Below, one piece after another: positions 28,502 to 36,560 of a stretch of 64,000 nucleotides of DNA. Location: contig NZ_QXIR01000007.1 in assembly GCF_003581585.1 (NCBI RefSeq), positions 1 through 64,000 on the forward strand, given 5' to 3'. The DNA is from Bacillus salacetis (GTDB taxonomy: Bacteria > Bacillota > Bacilli > Bacillales > Bacillaceae_B). The translations under genes were made by a program, and so were the position numbers. The notes beneath the pieces were generated by a model that had not been told where the DNA came from, made no database searches, and saw only the letters and a list, made by a program, of their open reading frames with translations. Position 1 is the stretch's first letter, and every line of letters starts with the position of its first letter.

Positions 28502-28553
28502 AAACCCCTGATTTGAGGAAAAAGATAAATACAATTGATAAGGGGTTGACCGC

Positions 28554-28877
28554 ATGGCAGAAGAAAAAAATGATTATTATATTGAAATTGCAACAGGGGA
28601 AATATCCAGAAGTTCTACGGATTCTCCATGGAATTTCAAAATCTCGGCAACAGATGAAGAAATCACAAGGCTGAGGGAAGTATTCGATCAGCAGCATTCC
28701 ACAGACTGGCGGAATTTTTACCGGGCCCATACCCCATATCTTCAGTATCATTTTGATAAGGATAATGATGCCTATGATGATAACCTTCTGCATGCCTATC
28801 AAATGATCTATACCTTAGGCGATGAAGAAGCGAAGAAGCACATAAAAAGTATGGGGATCCTGACTGATTTGACCTGA
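28554..28877 (+). CDS. conserved hypothetical protein
   Basis: 107 aa, soluble and acidic, no motif recognised: MAEEKNDYYIEIATGEISRS, then FDQQHSTDWRNFYRAHTPY and LLHAYQMIYTLGDEEAK. TTG-free ATG start with AGGGGTTGACCGC upstream (AAGGGG about 10 nt). Its own terminator follows directly. Homologues of this kind appear in other Bacillus; function unknown. Confidence 0.75.
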   Translation: MAEEKNDYYIEIATGEISRSSTDSPWNFKISATDEEITRLREVFDQQHSTDWRNFYRAHTPYLQYHFDKDNDAYDDNLLHAYQMIYTLGDEEAKKHIKSMGILTDLT

Positions 28878-28908
28878 CAGCATTCTAAAGAGTGCTGTTT
28901 TTTTTATG
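28878..28908 (+). terminator. terminator after the 107-aa gene
   Basis: ACAGCA...TGCTGT stem enclosing TTCTAAAGAG, with eight Ts. Confidence 0.82.
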
Positions 28909-29129
28909 CAAATCCTTGAGAAATGATGGGGTGCGGGAAGAGTAGTATAATGGGGGAGAATCAGTTTTATATAGGAGCAGTTCATTTTCTTTGGACGCAT
29001 GCTGTTCAGAAGGATGCCGCACAGCTGCTGGTTTGAATCAGCCTATAGCTGCTCATTCACTTCATCTGGAAGTTAATTGTTTTCAAAAATTGGCACAAGA
29101 TTTAAATATGTATTAGAAATGGTGAAAAA

Positions 29130-29603
29130 ATGGAGAAATTTACTGATTTTAACGGTTTGGAAGTACATCTGGAGCTGGGGAGCCCTTATTTTCCGCTCGA
29201 CCCCACGCATGTATTTGTAGTCGCCCGCCACCAAGGGAAGTGGCTGCTGACAACCCATAGTGTCCGGGGACTTGAATTCCCGGGCGGCAAGGTTGAAGCA
29301 GGTGAAACTCTGGAAGAAGCAGCGAAACGTGAATTATTTGAAGAAACCGGAGGCGTCTCATCAAGCTTGTCCAGGATCGGCACATATATGGTGAAGCAGC
29401 AGACTCCGTTTGCCAAAGCCATCTTTTTTGCTGATGTCGAGACGGTCAAAAGTAAGAATGATTATCTTGAAACTGACGGTCCCTTGCTTTGGGACGGCAG
29501 CTTTGAAGAGGTTTCGGAAGATGGGAGCTTCAGCTTTGTGATGAAAGATGATGTCCTTCAAAAGACACTGGCATATTTAAAGGAACATGGATACTATCAG
29601 TGA
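29130..29603 (+). CDS. ytkD: Nudix hydrolase YtkD
   Basis: 157-aa nucleoside triphosphate pyrophosphohydrolase. Nudix box GKVEAGETLEEAAKRELFEE at about residues 55-74 is intact. B. subtilis YtkD hydrolyses NTPs and 8-oxo-dGTP. Synteny with ytkC and ytlD supports orthology. ATG at 29130 with a weak ribosome site (AATGGTG). Confidence 0.92.
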   Translation: MEKFTDFNGLEVHLELGSPYFPLDPTHVFVVARHQGKWLLTTHSVRGLEFPGGKVEAGETLEEAAKRELFEETGGVSSSLSRIGTYMVKQQTPFAKAIFFADVETVKSKNDYLETDGPLLWDGSFEEVSEDGSFSFVMKDDVLQKTLAYLKEHGYYQ

Positions 29604-29633
29604 GAAACGAGGCTGTTTTGCCAGCCTCGTTTG
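29604..29633. terminator. terminator between ytkD and ytlD
   Basis: AAACGAGGCTG / CAGCCTCGTTT stem, short TTTTGC loop; serves two convergent genes. Confidence 0.85.
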
Positions 29634-29634
29634 T

Positions 29635-30438
29635 TTAGGATCGTATTAACTTTTTCTCAAGAATTTCAACGACTTTATACATAAGCGTGGCAAAGACAGC
29701 GATGATCAACAGCGAGAGCAGTACAAGAGAGAAGTTGAAGACTTGGAAGCCATAGATGATCATATAGCCGAGTCCTTTGGCGGATACCAGGAACTCACCG
29801 ACGATGACTCCGACCCATGATAATCCGACATTGACCTTCAAGGTTGAAATGATAGTTGGGAATGATGCAGGCAGGATGGCTTCGTTGAAGGTCTGCATCC
29901 GGGTTGCGCCGAATGTTTGCATGACTTTCAGATAGTTGGCATCTACCTCCTTGAAGGATGTGTAGACGACGATCGTGGTGATGATCACTGAGATGATCGC
30001 ACCCATTGCAATGATGGAGGTAAGGCCAGGCCCTAGAGCTACAATAAGAATAGGGCCTAGTGCCACCTTTGGCATAGCATTTAAGATGACCAGATAGGGG
30101 TCCAGGACCTTGGACAAAAATGGTGACCACCAGAGCAAAGCAGCAAGCAATGTACCCAGCAGGGTCCCGAGGATGAAGCCGGCTACTGTTTCCCCCAAGG
30201 TGATGGTAATGTGCATGATCAGTGAACCATCACCGATTTTTTCAGTGAATAGGTTCCAAATTTTATAGGGAGAACTGAAGATTAGAGGGTCGATCCATTT
30301 TGCCCGGCTTGCTGCTTCCCATAGTGAGAAAAAGGAGATGAAAATGAGCAGTTGATAGAGGCGGACCATCTTTTTTTCTCTTTTCAGGGCTTGCAAGAAA
30401 TGTTGATGCTGTTTATCCATGTTACTTTGTGGACTCAA
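29635..30438 (-). CDS. ytlD: ABC importer permease YtlD
   Basis: 267-aa SsuC/TauC/ThiX-type permease. Five to six membrane helices and the EAA-like coupling loop [20 protein letters not shown] near residue 185. Works with YtlC ATPase and YtlA binding protein; substrate unknown (nitrate/sulfonate/taurine/pyrimidine-like families). Overlaps ytlC by 17 bp. Confidence 0.9.
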   Translation of the reverse strand: MSPQSNMDKQHQHFLQALKREKKMVRLYQLLIFISFFSLWEAASRAKWIDPLIFSSPYKIWNLFTEKIGDGSLIMHITITLGETVAGFILGTLLGTLLAALLWWSPFLSKVLDPYLVILNAMPKVALGPILIVALGPGLTSIIAMGAIISVIITTIVVYTSFKEVDANYLKVMQTFGATRMQTFNEAILPASFPTIISTLKVNVGLSWVGVIVGEFLVSAKGLGYMIIYGFQVFNFSLVLLSLLIIAVFATLMYKVVEILEKKLIRS

Positions 30439-31195
30439 GGGACTCCAACTCCTTCCATATGAGCTGAAAGCAGTCCGAATAGGATTCGTGGTTTCTGGAA
30501 TGGAACGGCTTCAATTCTCTGAGGGTTTCAGGGACCTCGAACACCTTGTGGATCCTTCCAGGTTTGGCAGATAGAAGGACGATCCGGTCACTCATCGCAA
30601 TTGCTTCCCCGATGTCATGGGTGACAAGAAGGGCCGTTTTGTTGAAGGCCTTCAACGTTTCGAAGACAAGGTCCTCAAGCTTCAGTTTGGTTTGATAATC
30701 GAGTGCAGAGAATGGCTCATCAAGCAGGAGCAGCTTTGGTTCGACAGCAAGCGTTCGGACCAGTGCTGCCCGCTGTCTCATTCCTCCGGATAATTGTCTT
30801 GGGAATTGTTTCGCAACACCGTCCAGCCCGATTTCATCCAATAAATTCAATGCCCAGTTCTTCTTCTCTTCTGTGAGCAAATCCATTGTTTTCAAGCCCA
30901 GGAGAATATTTTCCTCAATGGTCTTCCAGGGAAATAAATAGTCCTGCTGCAGCATATAGCCGATTTTGTGTCTGCCCTTTGCAAGGGAATCTCCATCAAT
31001 CTTGACCGATCCCGAACTTGGTTCAAACAATCCCGCAATGATGGAAAGCAAAGTGGTTTTGCCGCAGCCGCTTGGCCCGAGAAAAGAAACGAACTCCCCC
31101 TTTTGAACAGATAGGGAGATGTCTTCCAATGCTGTAGTGGCTGAAGTGGGCGTGAAATAGGTATGGTGGATTTGATCGATCTTCAATAGTTCCAT
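30422..31195 (-). CDS. ytlC: ABC importer ATPase YtlC
   Basis: 257-aa ATPase. Walker [10 protein letters not shown] near 38-46, signature [11 protein letters not shown], Walker [14 protein letters not shown]-loop [11 protein letters not shown] at 31195 after GGAGGGAGAAAA; an ATG six codons earlier is inside the ribosome site. Downstream of the broken ytlA, so expression now depends on transcription surviving the insertion or on a new promoter. Confidence 0.92.
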   Translation of the reverse strand: MELLKIDQIHHTYFTPTSATTALEDISLSVQKGEFVSFLGPSGCGKTTLLSIIAGLFEPSSGSVKIDGDSLAKGRHKIGYMLQQDYLFPWKTIEENILLGLKTMDLLTEEKKNWALNLLDEIGLDGVAKQFPRQLSGGMRQRAALVRTLAVEPKLLLLDEPFSALDYQTKLKLEDLVFETLKAFNKTALLVTHDIGEAIAMSDRIVLLSAKPGRIHKVFEVPETLRELKPFHSRNHESYSDCFQLIWKELESLESTK

Positions 31196-31280
31196 TTTTC
31201 TCCCTCCTTGCATTTTTGCTGATAGTAGAGAACAGGGCCAGCCCGCTTTGGACTAACCCCCCCGGTACTCTCACCATACA

Positions 31281-31745
31281 TTATTCATCCATGACTTCTT
31301 TAGCTATAGTGGTGTTGACCAATTTTCCATAGTCGATACGGCCCGGAAGTTCACCGGCTTCGTCCATGATATCCTGCAGGTTATTCCATTCATCTTCATC
31401 CAGTATCGGATCGGCTGCAAAGGATCCCTGGCTCCTGTAACGGTCTACCACAGTTTCGATAATGTCGAGTTCGGTATCTTCAAAGTAGGATTGTATCACT
31501 TCAGCAGTTTCTGCTGGATCGTTTTCTTCCACCCATTTTTGAGCTTTATAAATGGCTCTCGTGAATTTTTCAATAGTGTCATCATTTTCTTCCATGTAAC
31601 TTTCCTTGGACATGAAAGAGGTATAAGGGACATGGCCTGACTGCTCACCAAAAGATGCAATGATGTAGCCTTTGCCTTCTTTTTCAAAAATAGAAGCAGT
31701 TGGTTCGAAGAGTTGAACATAATCTCCTGTTCCGGACGCGAAGGC
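31281..31745 (-). pseudogene. ytlA: ytlA 3' fragment (binding protein C-terminal part)
   Basis: Encodes the C-terminal 153 or so residues of an SsuA/THI5-like substrate-binding lipoprotein: FASGTGDYVQLFEPTASIFE, then the helical tail to KEVMDE. There is no signal peptide, and the open frame upstream runs out of ytlA sequence at the core AAGGC (31741-31745). The other part is at 36561-37105. Joining the two parts with one copy of the core gives exactly 1005 nt, 334 codons plus stop, the length I recall for B. subtilis YtlA. Confidence 0.9.
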
Positions 31746-31830
31746 GTTCGAGAACAAAATGCACCTTTTTTGGTGAATCCCCTAAATAATTTCTTTGTTA
31801 TTTTCATATAAATTAATGGGTGATAAAATT

Positions 31831-32007
31831 ATGGAATCGAATTATTTAGGGAGAGCTTGTTCGGTAAAAGAAGATGGACTACAATTAAACATCATTGATG
31901 AGTCAGATAATAAGGTTAAGGTGGAGTTAATATTTTTGAAAGATGAAAAAAAGAATAAAGAGGCATTAAGTAGCCTAGTTGCTTTTTTTACTTCTCTTTA
32001 TTACTAA
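31831..32007 (+). CDS. small protein preceding the recombinase, unknown
   Basis: 58 codons: MESNYLGRACSVKEDGLQLN, then a charged stretch (DEKKNKEA) and SLVAFFTSLYY. Start ATG 31831 follows GGGTGAT by 6 nt. Ends 24 bp before the recombinase start, so probably co-transcribed. Position and size would fit a recombination directionality factor or a repressor, but no motif supports either. Confidence 0.6.
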   Translation: MESNYLGRACSVKEDGLQLNIIDESDNKVKVELIFLKDEKKNKEALSSLVAFFTSLYY

Positions 32008-32031
32008 TTTACATCATGAGGGTGAGTAGAC

Positions 32032-33627
32032 TTGAAAAGAGTTTGGTGTCTATATCGGGTTTCCACTAAATCACAAGTTAATTTGGAAGATGATATTCCA
32101 TTGCAAAGGAATGCTTGTATTAATTTTATTCATAAACAGCATGGATGGACACTTTGTAATGAATTGTATGAGAAAGGAATATCAGGTTGGAAAACCAAAA
32201 ACGACGACCGTGATGCTTTGCTTACTATTAGAGAAGGTGCAATAAACAACGAGTTTGACGTTCTTCTGGTCTTCATGCTAGACCGCTTAGGTAGGAGGGA
32301 GGACGAAACCCCTTTAGTAATCAGTTTCTTACACGACTGTGGAGTTGAAGTTTGGTCAGTTCAAGAAGGGAAAAGAAGTATTGAATCACATATCGATAAA
32401 CTAATTACTTATATTGGATTTTGGCAGTCCTCTGGTGAGAGCTTAAAGACATCAATAAGAGTTAGAGAATCTAAGAAACAGCTAAGTGAACAGGGATATT
32501 ATCAAGGAGGTATTCCACCGTTTGGATATAAATTAAGTGAGACTAATGAAAGGCATTGGAAAGATTCAAGTAGAAGAATAAAAAGGTTAAGTATATGTAT
32601 AGATGAGGCGGATATTGTAAGAATTATTTTTGATTTATATGTAAACCAAAATCACGGAATAAAAAGGATAACCTCATACTTAAATAACAACCATTTTAAA
32701 ACTCGGAGTGGTAAAGAATTTCATACAAGTTTGGTGTCGAGGATTCTAAAAAACCCAGTGTATATCGGTTATAAAAAATACAACAGCTTTGATAGTGAAA
32801 AAGAAGGGTTTCAACCGTACAATGAAAAATTATGTATAATACCAAATGAAATGTACGAAAAGGCACAAAAAATAAGGAAAAGCAGGAATAATAAAAATCA
32901 GTTACAAGATAAATCAAATATACTCACCAAGGGAAACCTTATGTTTTCAGGATTAGCTAGGTGCTACTATTGTAACTCAAAACTAACTGCTAATTATTTG
33001 TATAGAAATGTACTTAGGAAGGATGGGAGCACATACAAGAAAGTTATCTACCGATACACTTGTCCATTAAATAAAGGGAAAGATACTGTTCATGAACAGT
33101 ATGTCTGGGGCGCAAAGAAATACGATAAAATTATAATGGATGAAGTGAAAAAATTGATTGAAAGTATAGAGATAAAGAAACTAATTAATACAACAGAAAA
33201 AAATATTAAAAGTACAGTTTTAGATTCATTAGAAAAAAATCTAAGGGATTTGATAAAAGAGTTAAGAAGGTTGAAAAATCAAAGATGGTTATTAAGTGAG
33301 GAGATAATAAAAGTTATTGAGAACAAGAGTCACTTTACATCAGAACAAATTGGAGAAGCAATAGAATTAAAAGAAAAGGAAATTATAAGTTCAGAACAAA
33401 AAATTAGTGATTTAAATTTGAGGGTGAAATTATTTAAAGAGACAGCTTCAAAAATTAATGGAAGAGAAATATTGGATTGGGAATGTTTATTTGAAGAAGC
33501 TGATAATGATAGAAAAAAAGCAATGTTAGCAAATTTAATAAACACGGTTCAACTAGGTAGAAATCGAGTAATCATTACTTTCAATTTCTTTTTTCAAGAA
33601 TTTCTGGAAAATCTACAAAAAAATTGA
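32032..33627 (+). CDS. large serine recombinase / integrase
   Basis: 531 aa. Resolvase domain at 1-140 with catalytic Ser11 (LYRVSTKSQ) and the LDRLGRRED arginine motif; recombinase domain about 155-275 (GGIPPFGYKLSE, FHTSLVSRILKNPVYIGYKK); zinc ribbon from about 305 (ARCYYC ... YTCPLNKG, only three clear cysteines); long coiled coil 395-475 (ELRRLKNQRWLLSEE ...). TTG start with GAGGGTG upstream. Size and order match phiC31-type integrases that join attP and attB. It presumably integrated this element in ytlA. Confidence 0.93.
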   Translation: MKRVWCLYRVSTKSQVNLEDDIPLQRNACINFIHKQHGWTLCNELYEKGISGWKTKNDDRDALLTIREGAINNEFDVLLVFMLDRLGRREDETPLVISFLHDCGVEVWSVQEGKRSIESHIDKLITYIGFWQSSGESLKTSIRVRESKKQLSEQGYYQGGIPPFGYKLSETNERHWKDSSRRIKRLSICIDEADIVRIIFDLYVNQNHGIKRITSYLNNNHFKTRSGKEFHTSLVSRILKNPVYIGYKKYNSFDSEKEGFQPYNEKLCIIPNEMYEKAQKIRKSRNNKNQLQDKSNILTKGNLMFSGLARCYYCNSKLTANYLYRNVLRKDGSTYKKVIYRYTCPLNKGKDTVHEQYVWGAKKYDKIIMDEVKKLIESIEIKKLINTTEKNIKSTVLDSLEKNLRDLIKELRRLKNQRWLLSEEIIKVIENKSHFTSEQIGEAIELKEKEIISSEQKISDLNLRVKLFKETASKINGREILDWECLFEEADNDRKKAMLANLINTVQLGRNRVIITFNFFFQEFLENLQKN

Positions 33628-33644
33628 TTCGAACCGTGTTTATT
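33537..33644. repeat. 14-bp inverted repeat spanning the recombinase 3' end
   Basis: AATAAACACGGTTC (33537-33550) and GAACCGTGTTTATT (33631-33644) are perfect inverted copies separated by 80 bp. The second arm lies just after the recombinase stop codon, between it and the convergent cargo gene. It could form a large-loop RNA structure or be a protein-binding dyad. Confidence 0.6.
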
Positions 33645-33655
33645 TCCTTTTTTGA

Positions 33656-34762
33656 TTAATCGTTTGTTTTGTATTCTGAGGAGTCTTCGGCAGCACTTGC
33701 TACCTCAACATCTGTTGTTATAGGTGTATTTTGTAAGGTAGTATAAATGTCAGATAAAATATTCTTATATTCCATTAATAACATATCTTGGTCGCTACTA
33801 TGCATTACACTTTTAACTTCTTTTAAATCCTCACCGTTCTCTGGAGGAACATATACTCCAGAATTACTAATCTTCACTTCGCACATTTCAGGTCTTGCTT
33901 TAAAATCAATTACTAAATCAATGAACTCTTTGCTATTCTTCTTATCAAGCCTCATTGAAGCCATGGAAAAGTAAAAACCTTTTTCTAGAGTTTCTTTCAC
34001 AAATTTATTAGCTCTAAGGTTATATCCATCAAGAAGAGCAGAATTAATTCCATCTAACTGATCCTCTGAGACCCTAGTCTCTTTTGAGTCTCTTTTTACT
34101 TTTAATTTGTTGATTTCAACTAATTCCCATGGTTCCTGTATATTCCTAAAAAACACTTCAAATAACTCAATTCTTTGAATAATAGGAAGTTTACTTAAAC
34201 TGATTTCTTGGAAATTGAATTTAACTTCATCTTCATTCTTTGAAATGAAAGATAATACTTCCCGTACTTTTTTATAATCATGAGAGGACTGCATGTTGAA
34301 ATCTAACGAGCAATTATCATTGTGTGAATTAATCGAAACCTCAATTTGTCTAGAAGTCCTATCTAGTAAATCTATAAGGCTGGGTTTATATTCGTCATAA
34401 CTAATTAGAAATTTCAAATTACCTTCGCTGTTTTTTAAAACAGTGATTTTTGTCTTATCCTCTTGGTCGATAACTTTATTATTTAGTCCTATCAGCGCTT
34501 CTTCTAAGTTTAGTTTCAGATTGTTTGAGAATGTAATTCTCCCAGATTTTTTGTAATTTTGTTCCGCATCCATAAGATTTTTAAAATCTGAGTAATCATT
34601 TTGATTTAAATAATAGTCTCCGCCAATTTTAGCTATATCCTTCTTTTTTCTAGCGCATATTATAATTCCGCGCTCTTTAAAGAAATCCACTGAATCTTTA
34701 GCTGTAAGGTGCTCTTCAATAACCCTACGAACGCTACCTTTTCTCGGATATTTTCTTACCAT
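33656..34762 (-). CDS. cargo protein C, unknown (368 aa)
   Basis: Third gene of the cargo operon. Not recognised. The N-terminus (to about 75) has a small helical domain with FFKERGIIICARKKKDIA and then DYYLNQNDYSDFKNLM, like a DNA- or protein-binding helix bundle. The middle is mixed alpha/beta (LKFLISYDEYKPSLIDLLDR). The C-terminal third has LDKKNSKEFIDLVIDFKARP and EMCEVKISNSGVYVPPE, then a Thr/Ala/Glu/Ser-rich tail. No membrane segment or signal peptide. AT-rich, A/T-ending codons, unlike the neighbours. 36 bp after protein B. From memory the RG-containing start and the pairing with B recall GAPS4b, but I cannot confirm this. Confidence 0.7.
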   Translation of the reverse strand: MVRKYPRKGSVRRVIEEHLTAKDSVDFFKERGIIICARKKKDIAKIGGDYYLNQNDYSDFKNLMDAEQNYKKSGRITFSNNLKLNLEEALIGLNNKVIDQEDKTKITVLKNSEGNLKFLISYDEYKPSLIDLLDRTSRQIEVSINSHNDNCSLDFNMQSSHDYKKVREVLSFISKNEDEVKFNFQEISLSKLPIIQRIELFEVFFRNIQEPWELVEINKLKVKRDSKETRVSEDQLDGINSALLDGYNLRANKFVKETLEKGFYFSMASMRLDKKNSKEFIDLVIDFKARPEMCEVKISNSGVYVPPENGEDLKEVKSVMHSSDQDMLLMEYKNILSDIYTTLQNTPITTDVEVASAAEDSSEYKTND

Positions 34763-34798
34763 TATGTTACTCCTTCACGTTGTATTTTTCAGGTACCT

Positions 34799-35734
34799 TT
34801 AAAATTCATCCATGTAGTCGACTTTGATTTCCAAATTAGAATTGTTTCTTTTAATAATTTCTTTTCTTTCTCTAATAAAAGCATCAATGTGCTCCCTTGA
34901 TTGGGATTGGTCTCCATACATGTGAATTTGCAATTCATCGGCATCTTCAATTTGAAACTCACTAACTAGCTGATACATAAACTCTAATTCTTTTTTTGTT
35001 GGTTCAGCATAGAAAAATATATGATTGACATTCTGTATGAAACTTCCATTAGAATGACGAACTTCACGTGTGCTTTTACCAAATATGTAGCTAGAATATA
35101 ATTGAACCAAATTCACATAGTTTTTTTGAATGCTCATGCTTTTAAATTTTCTATAATAATCACTTGGAAAGAAAAAATTGAATTCTTTACTTTCAGATTC
35201 TAATTTTTTCTTATATTCAATTAAAGATGTCCATTTTAATATTTCATGGTTCGTTGCGACATATATAGTTATAGGTTTGGTTTTGGAGGGGATTTCGATT
35301 TCAGATAAATATTCCTTTATTTTTTCATAATCATATTTTTCAACTTCGTTACACCAAACCATTAATAGTCCAGTATCAACACCATTTACTCCAAGTTCGT
35401 GGAGCTTTTCTGAAACATTGGCGCATTCAATTGTTGTGCGTAACTGATTAATAAAAGAACTAATTGTTGATTTACTTATTCCGCTCCATACTCTTTTTTT
35501 TGACTCAACAAGTACATTTAATTCTTGCTGAAGAAAAGGGTCAAAATAACTGAATAACGAATCCACACCGTGGTCATTTTTTCTTTCTTTAGCTTCATTT
35601 GACCCATGCGCTGTCTTAAAAGAACACTTAATATCGAAATTGGAGGTACCTTCTTGTGTCCAACCCAATTCACGTAGTATTTTTATAGTTTGTGTAGTCC
35701 ACTTTTCTCCCTCAAATTGCTGTTGCTCTGACAT
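34799..35734 (-). CDS. cargo protein B, PD-(D/E)XK-nuclease-like (311 aa)
   Basis: Second cargo gene, 311 aa, soluble. The first 110 residues fit a restriction-endonuclease-like fold: helix FEGEKWTTQTIKILRELGW, then HGVD58, an 18-residue gap, the strand LNVLVE77SK79, and a following helix SSFINQLRTTIEC. D58...E77-x-K79 is the classic PD-(D/E)XK spacing. The rest (VDTGLLMVWC, ITIYVATNHEILKW, NHIFFYAEPTKKELEF, LQIHMYGDQ) is alpha/beta and unknown. Similar motifs occur in defence nucleases; GAPS4a is one family to compare. Stop of A and start of B are 12 bp apart. Confidence 0.75.
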   Translation of the reverse strand: MSEQQQFEGEKWTTQTIKILRELGWTQEGTSNFDIKCSFKTAHGSNEAKERKNDHGVDSLFSYFDPFLQQELNVLVESKKRVWSGISKSTISSFINQLRTTIECANVSEKLHELGVNGVDTGLLMVWCNEVEKYDYEKIKEYLSEIEIPSKTKPITIYVATNHEILKWTSLIEYKKKLESESKEFNFFFPSDYYRKFKSMSIQKNYVNLVQLYSSYIFGKSTREVRHSNGSFIQNVNHIFFYAEPTKKELEFMYQLVSEFQIEDADELQIHMYGDQSQSREHIDAFIRERKEIIKRNNSNLEIKVDYMDEF

Positions 35735-35746
35735 TTTTATTCACCC

Positions 35747-36436
35747 TCAAATAAATTCTAAATTATCTACTAAATCTTTTACTTCTTCAATGAAGATTTG
35801 ACTTATACTGCTATAGTGTAGCTTAATAAAGCTCTCTTTTAAGTTTATATCCATTTCTATGTGGTCTTCACCAGTGGATGAAAACAGCTCAACTTTAGTA
35901 TTAATAAGTTGAGCACCTATACTTGAAATAAGTTCTAAGGCGTCGTTGCTATTCGTAGTTGCAAACGTTGCTAATGGTATATACTTGTTTGAAATTTTAA
36001 TATCTTTAAAAGTGATTTCAGTGATGTTACTACTGTCTTGAGATAGTTGCCGGTAAAAGCCTTTAAAATCAAGTGATGAATCCATTAATTCGAAAGGTTT
36101 AGGTAACTTGAAGATATTATTTATTGATTTGATTAATTTTGGCACACCCCAAATTATCATTGTCTCTGTAATGCAATTTAATCTTATTTCACCTTTAATT
36201 ATTTTCGGTGTTTCTTCAGATATTATTTTCTCTTTAGTTGAATCGAATGCTAATTCAAAACTATTAATTACTTTAAAATATCTTATAACATAGGAGTTCT
36301 CTAACTCTTCATAGCCAAAGAAACCTTCCTTATTATTAAAGTTCAATTCAAGTAAGGATTGAAAAAACTTTGGGAGGTTAAGGTAGTCATTAATATTTAC
36401 TTTACTAAAATAAACATAAGGTTCTAAACTAACCAT
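35747..36436 (-). CDS. cargo protein A, unknown (229 aa)
   Basis: First cargo gene, 229 aa. No signal peptide, membrane helix or catalytic motif that I recognise. Strand-rich pattern: IRLNCITETMIIWGVPKLIK, then KDIKISNKYIPLATFATT and EMDINLKESFIKLHY. It could be a sensor or binding subunit of the B/C system. Start ATG 36436 with AGAAAGGTAG upstream; very AT-rich. Translation coupled to B. Confidence 0.65.
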   Translation of the reverse strand: MVSLEPYVYFSKVNINDYLNLPKFFQSLLELNFNNKEGFFGYEELENSYVIRYFKVINSFELAFDSTKEKIISEETPKIIKGEIRLNCITETMIIWGVPKLIKSINNIFKLPKPFELMDSSLDFKGFYRQLSQDSSNITEITFKDIKISNKYIPLATFATTNSNDALELISSIGAQLINTKVELFSSTGEDHIEMDINLKESFIKLHYSSISQIFIEEVKDLVDNLEFI

Positions 36437-36494
36437 ATTTATTCTACCTTTCTAAAATGAATCTCTATAATAAGTACATTGTAACAAAAAATAA

Positions 36495-36516
36495 GTAAAA
36501 AAAGGCAATAAATGCC
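36495..36516 (-). terminator. possible insulator terminator before the cargo operon
   Basis: On the minus strand AGGCA-TTTAT-TGCCT followed by seven Ts. The stem is short (5 bp), but it lies at the element edge and would stop read-through from the ytlA promoter. The same palindrome could be an operator. Confidence 0.4.
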
Positions 36517-36560
36517 TAATTTAGGGTTAGAAATTTAAGTGTGTAAGTGAGCTATCTCCT

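Noticed and set aside
33656-36436. BREX, CBASS, Thoeris or restriction-modification identity for the cargo
   Set aside because: None of their marker domains (methyltransferase, cyclase, TIR, Lon-like protease, helicase, ABC ATPase) is visible in A, B or C.
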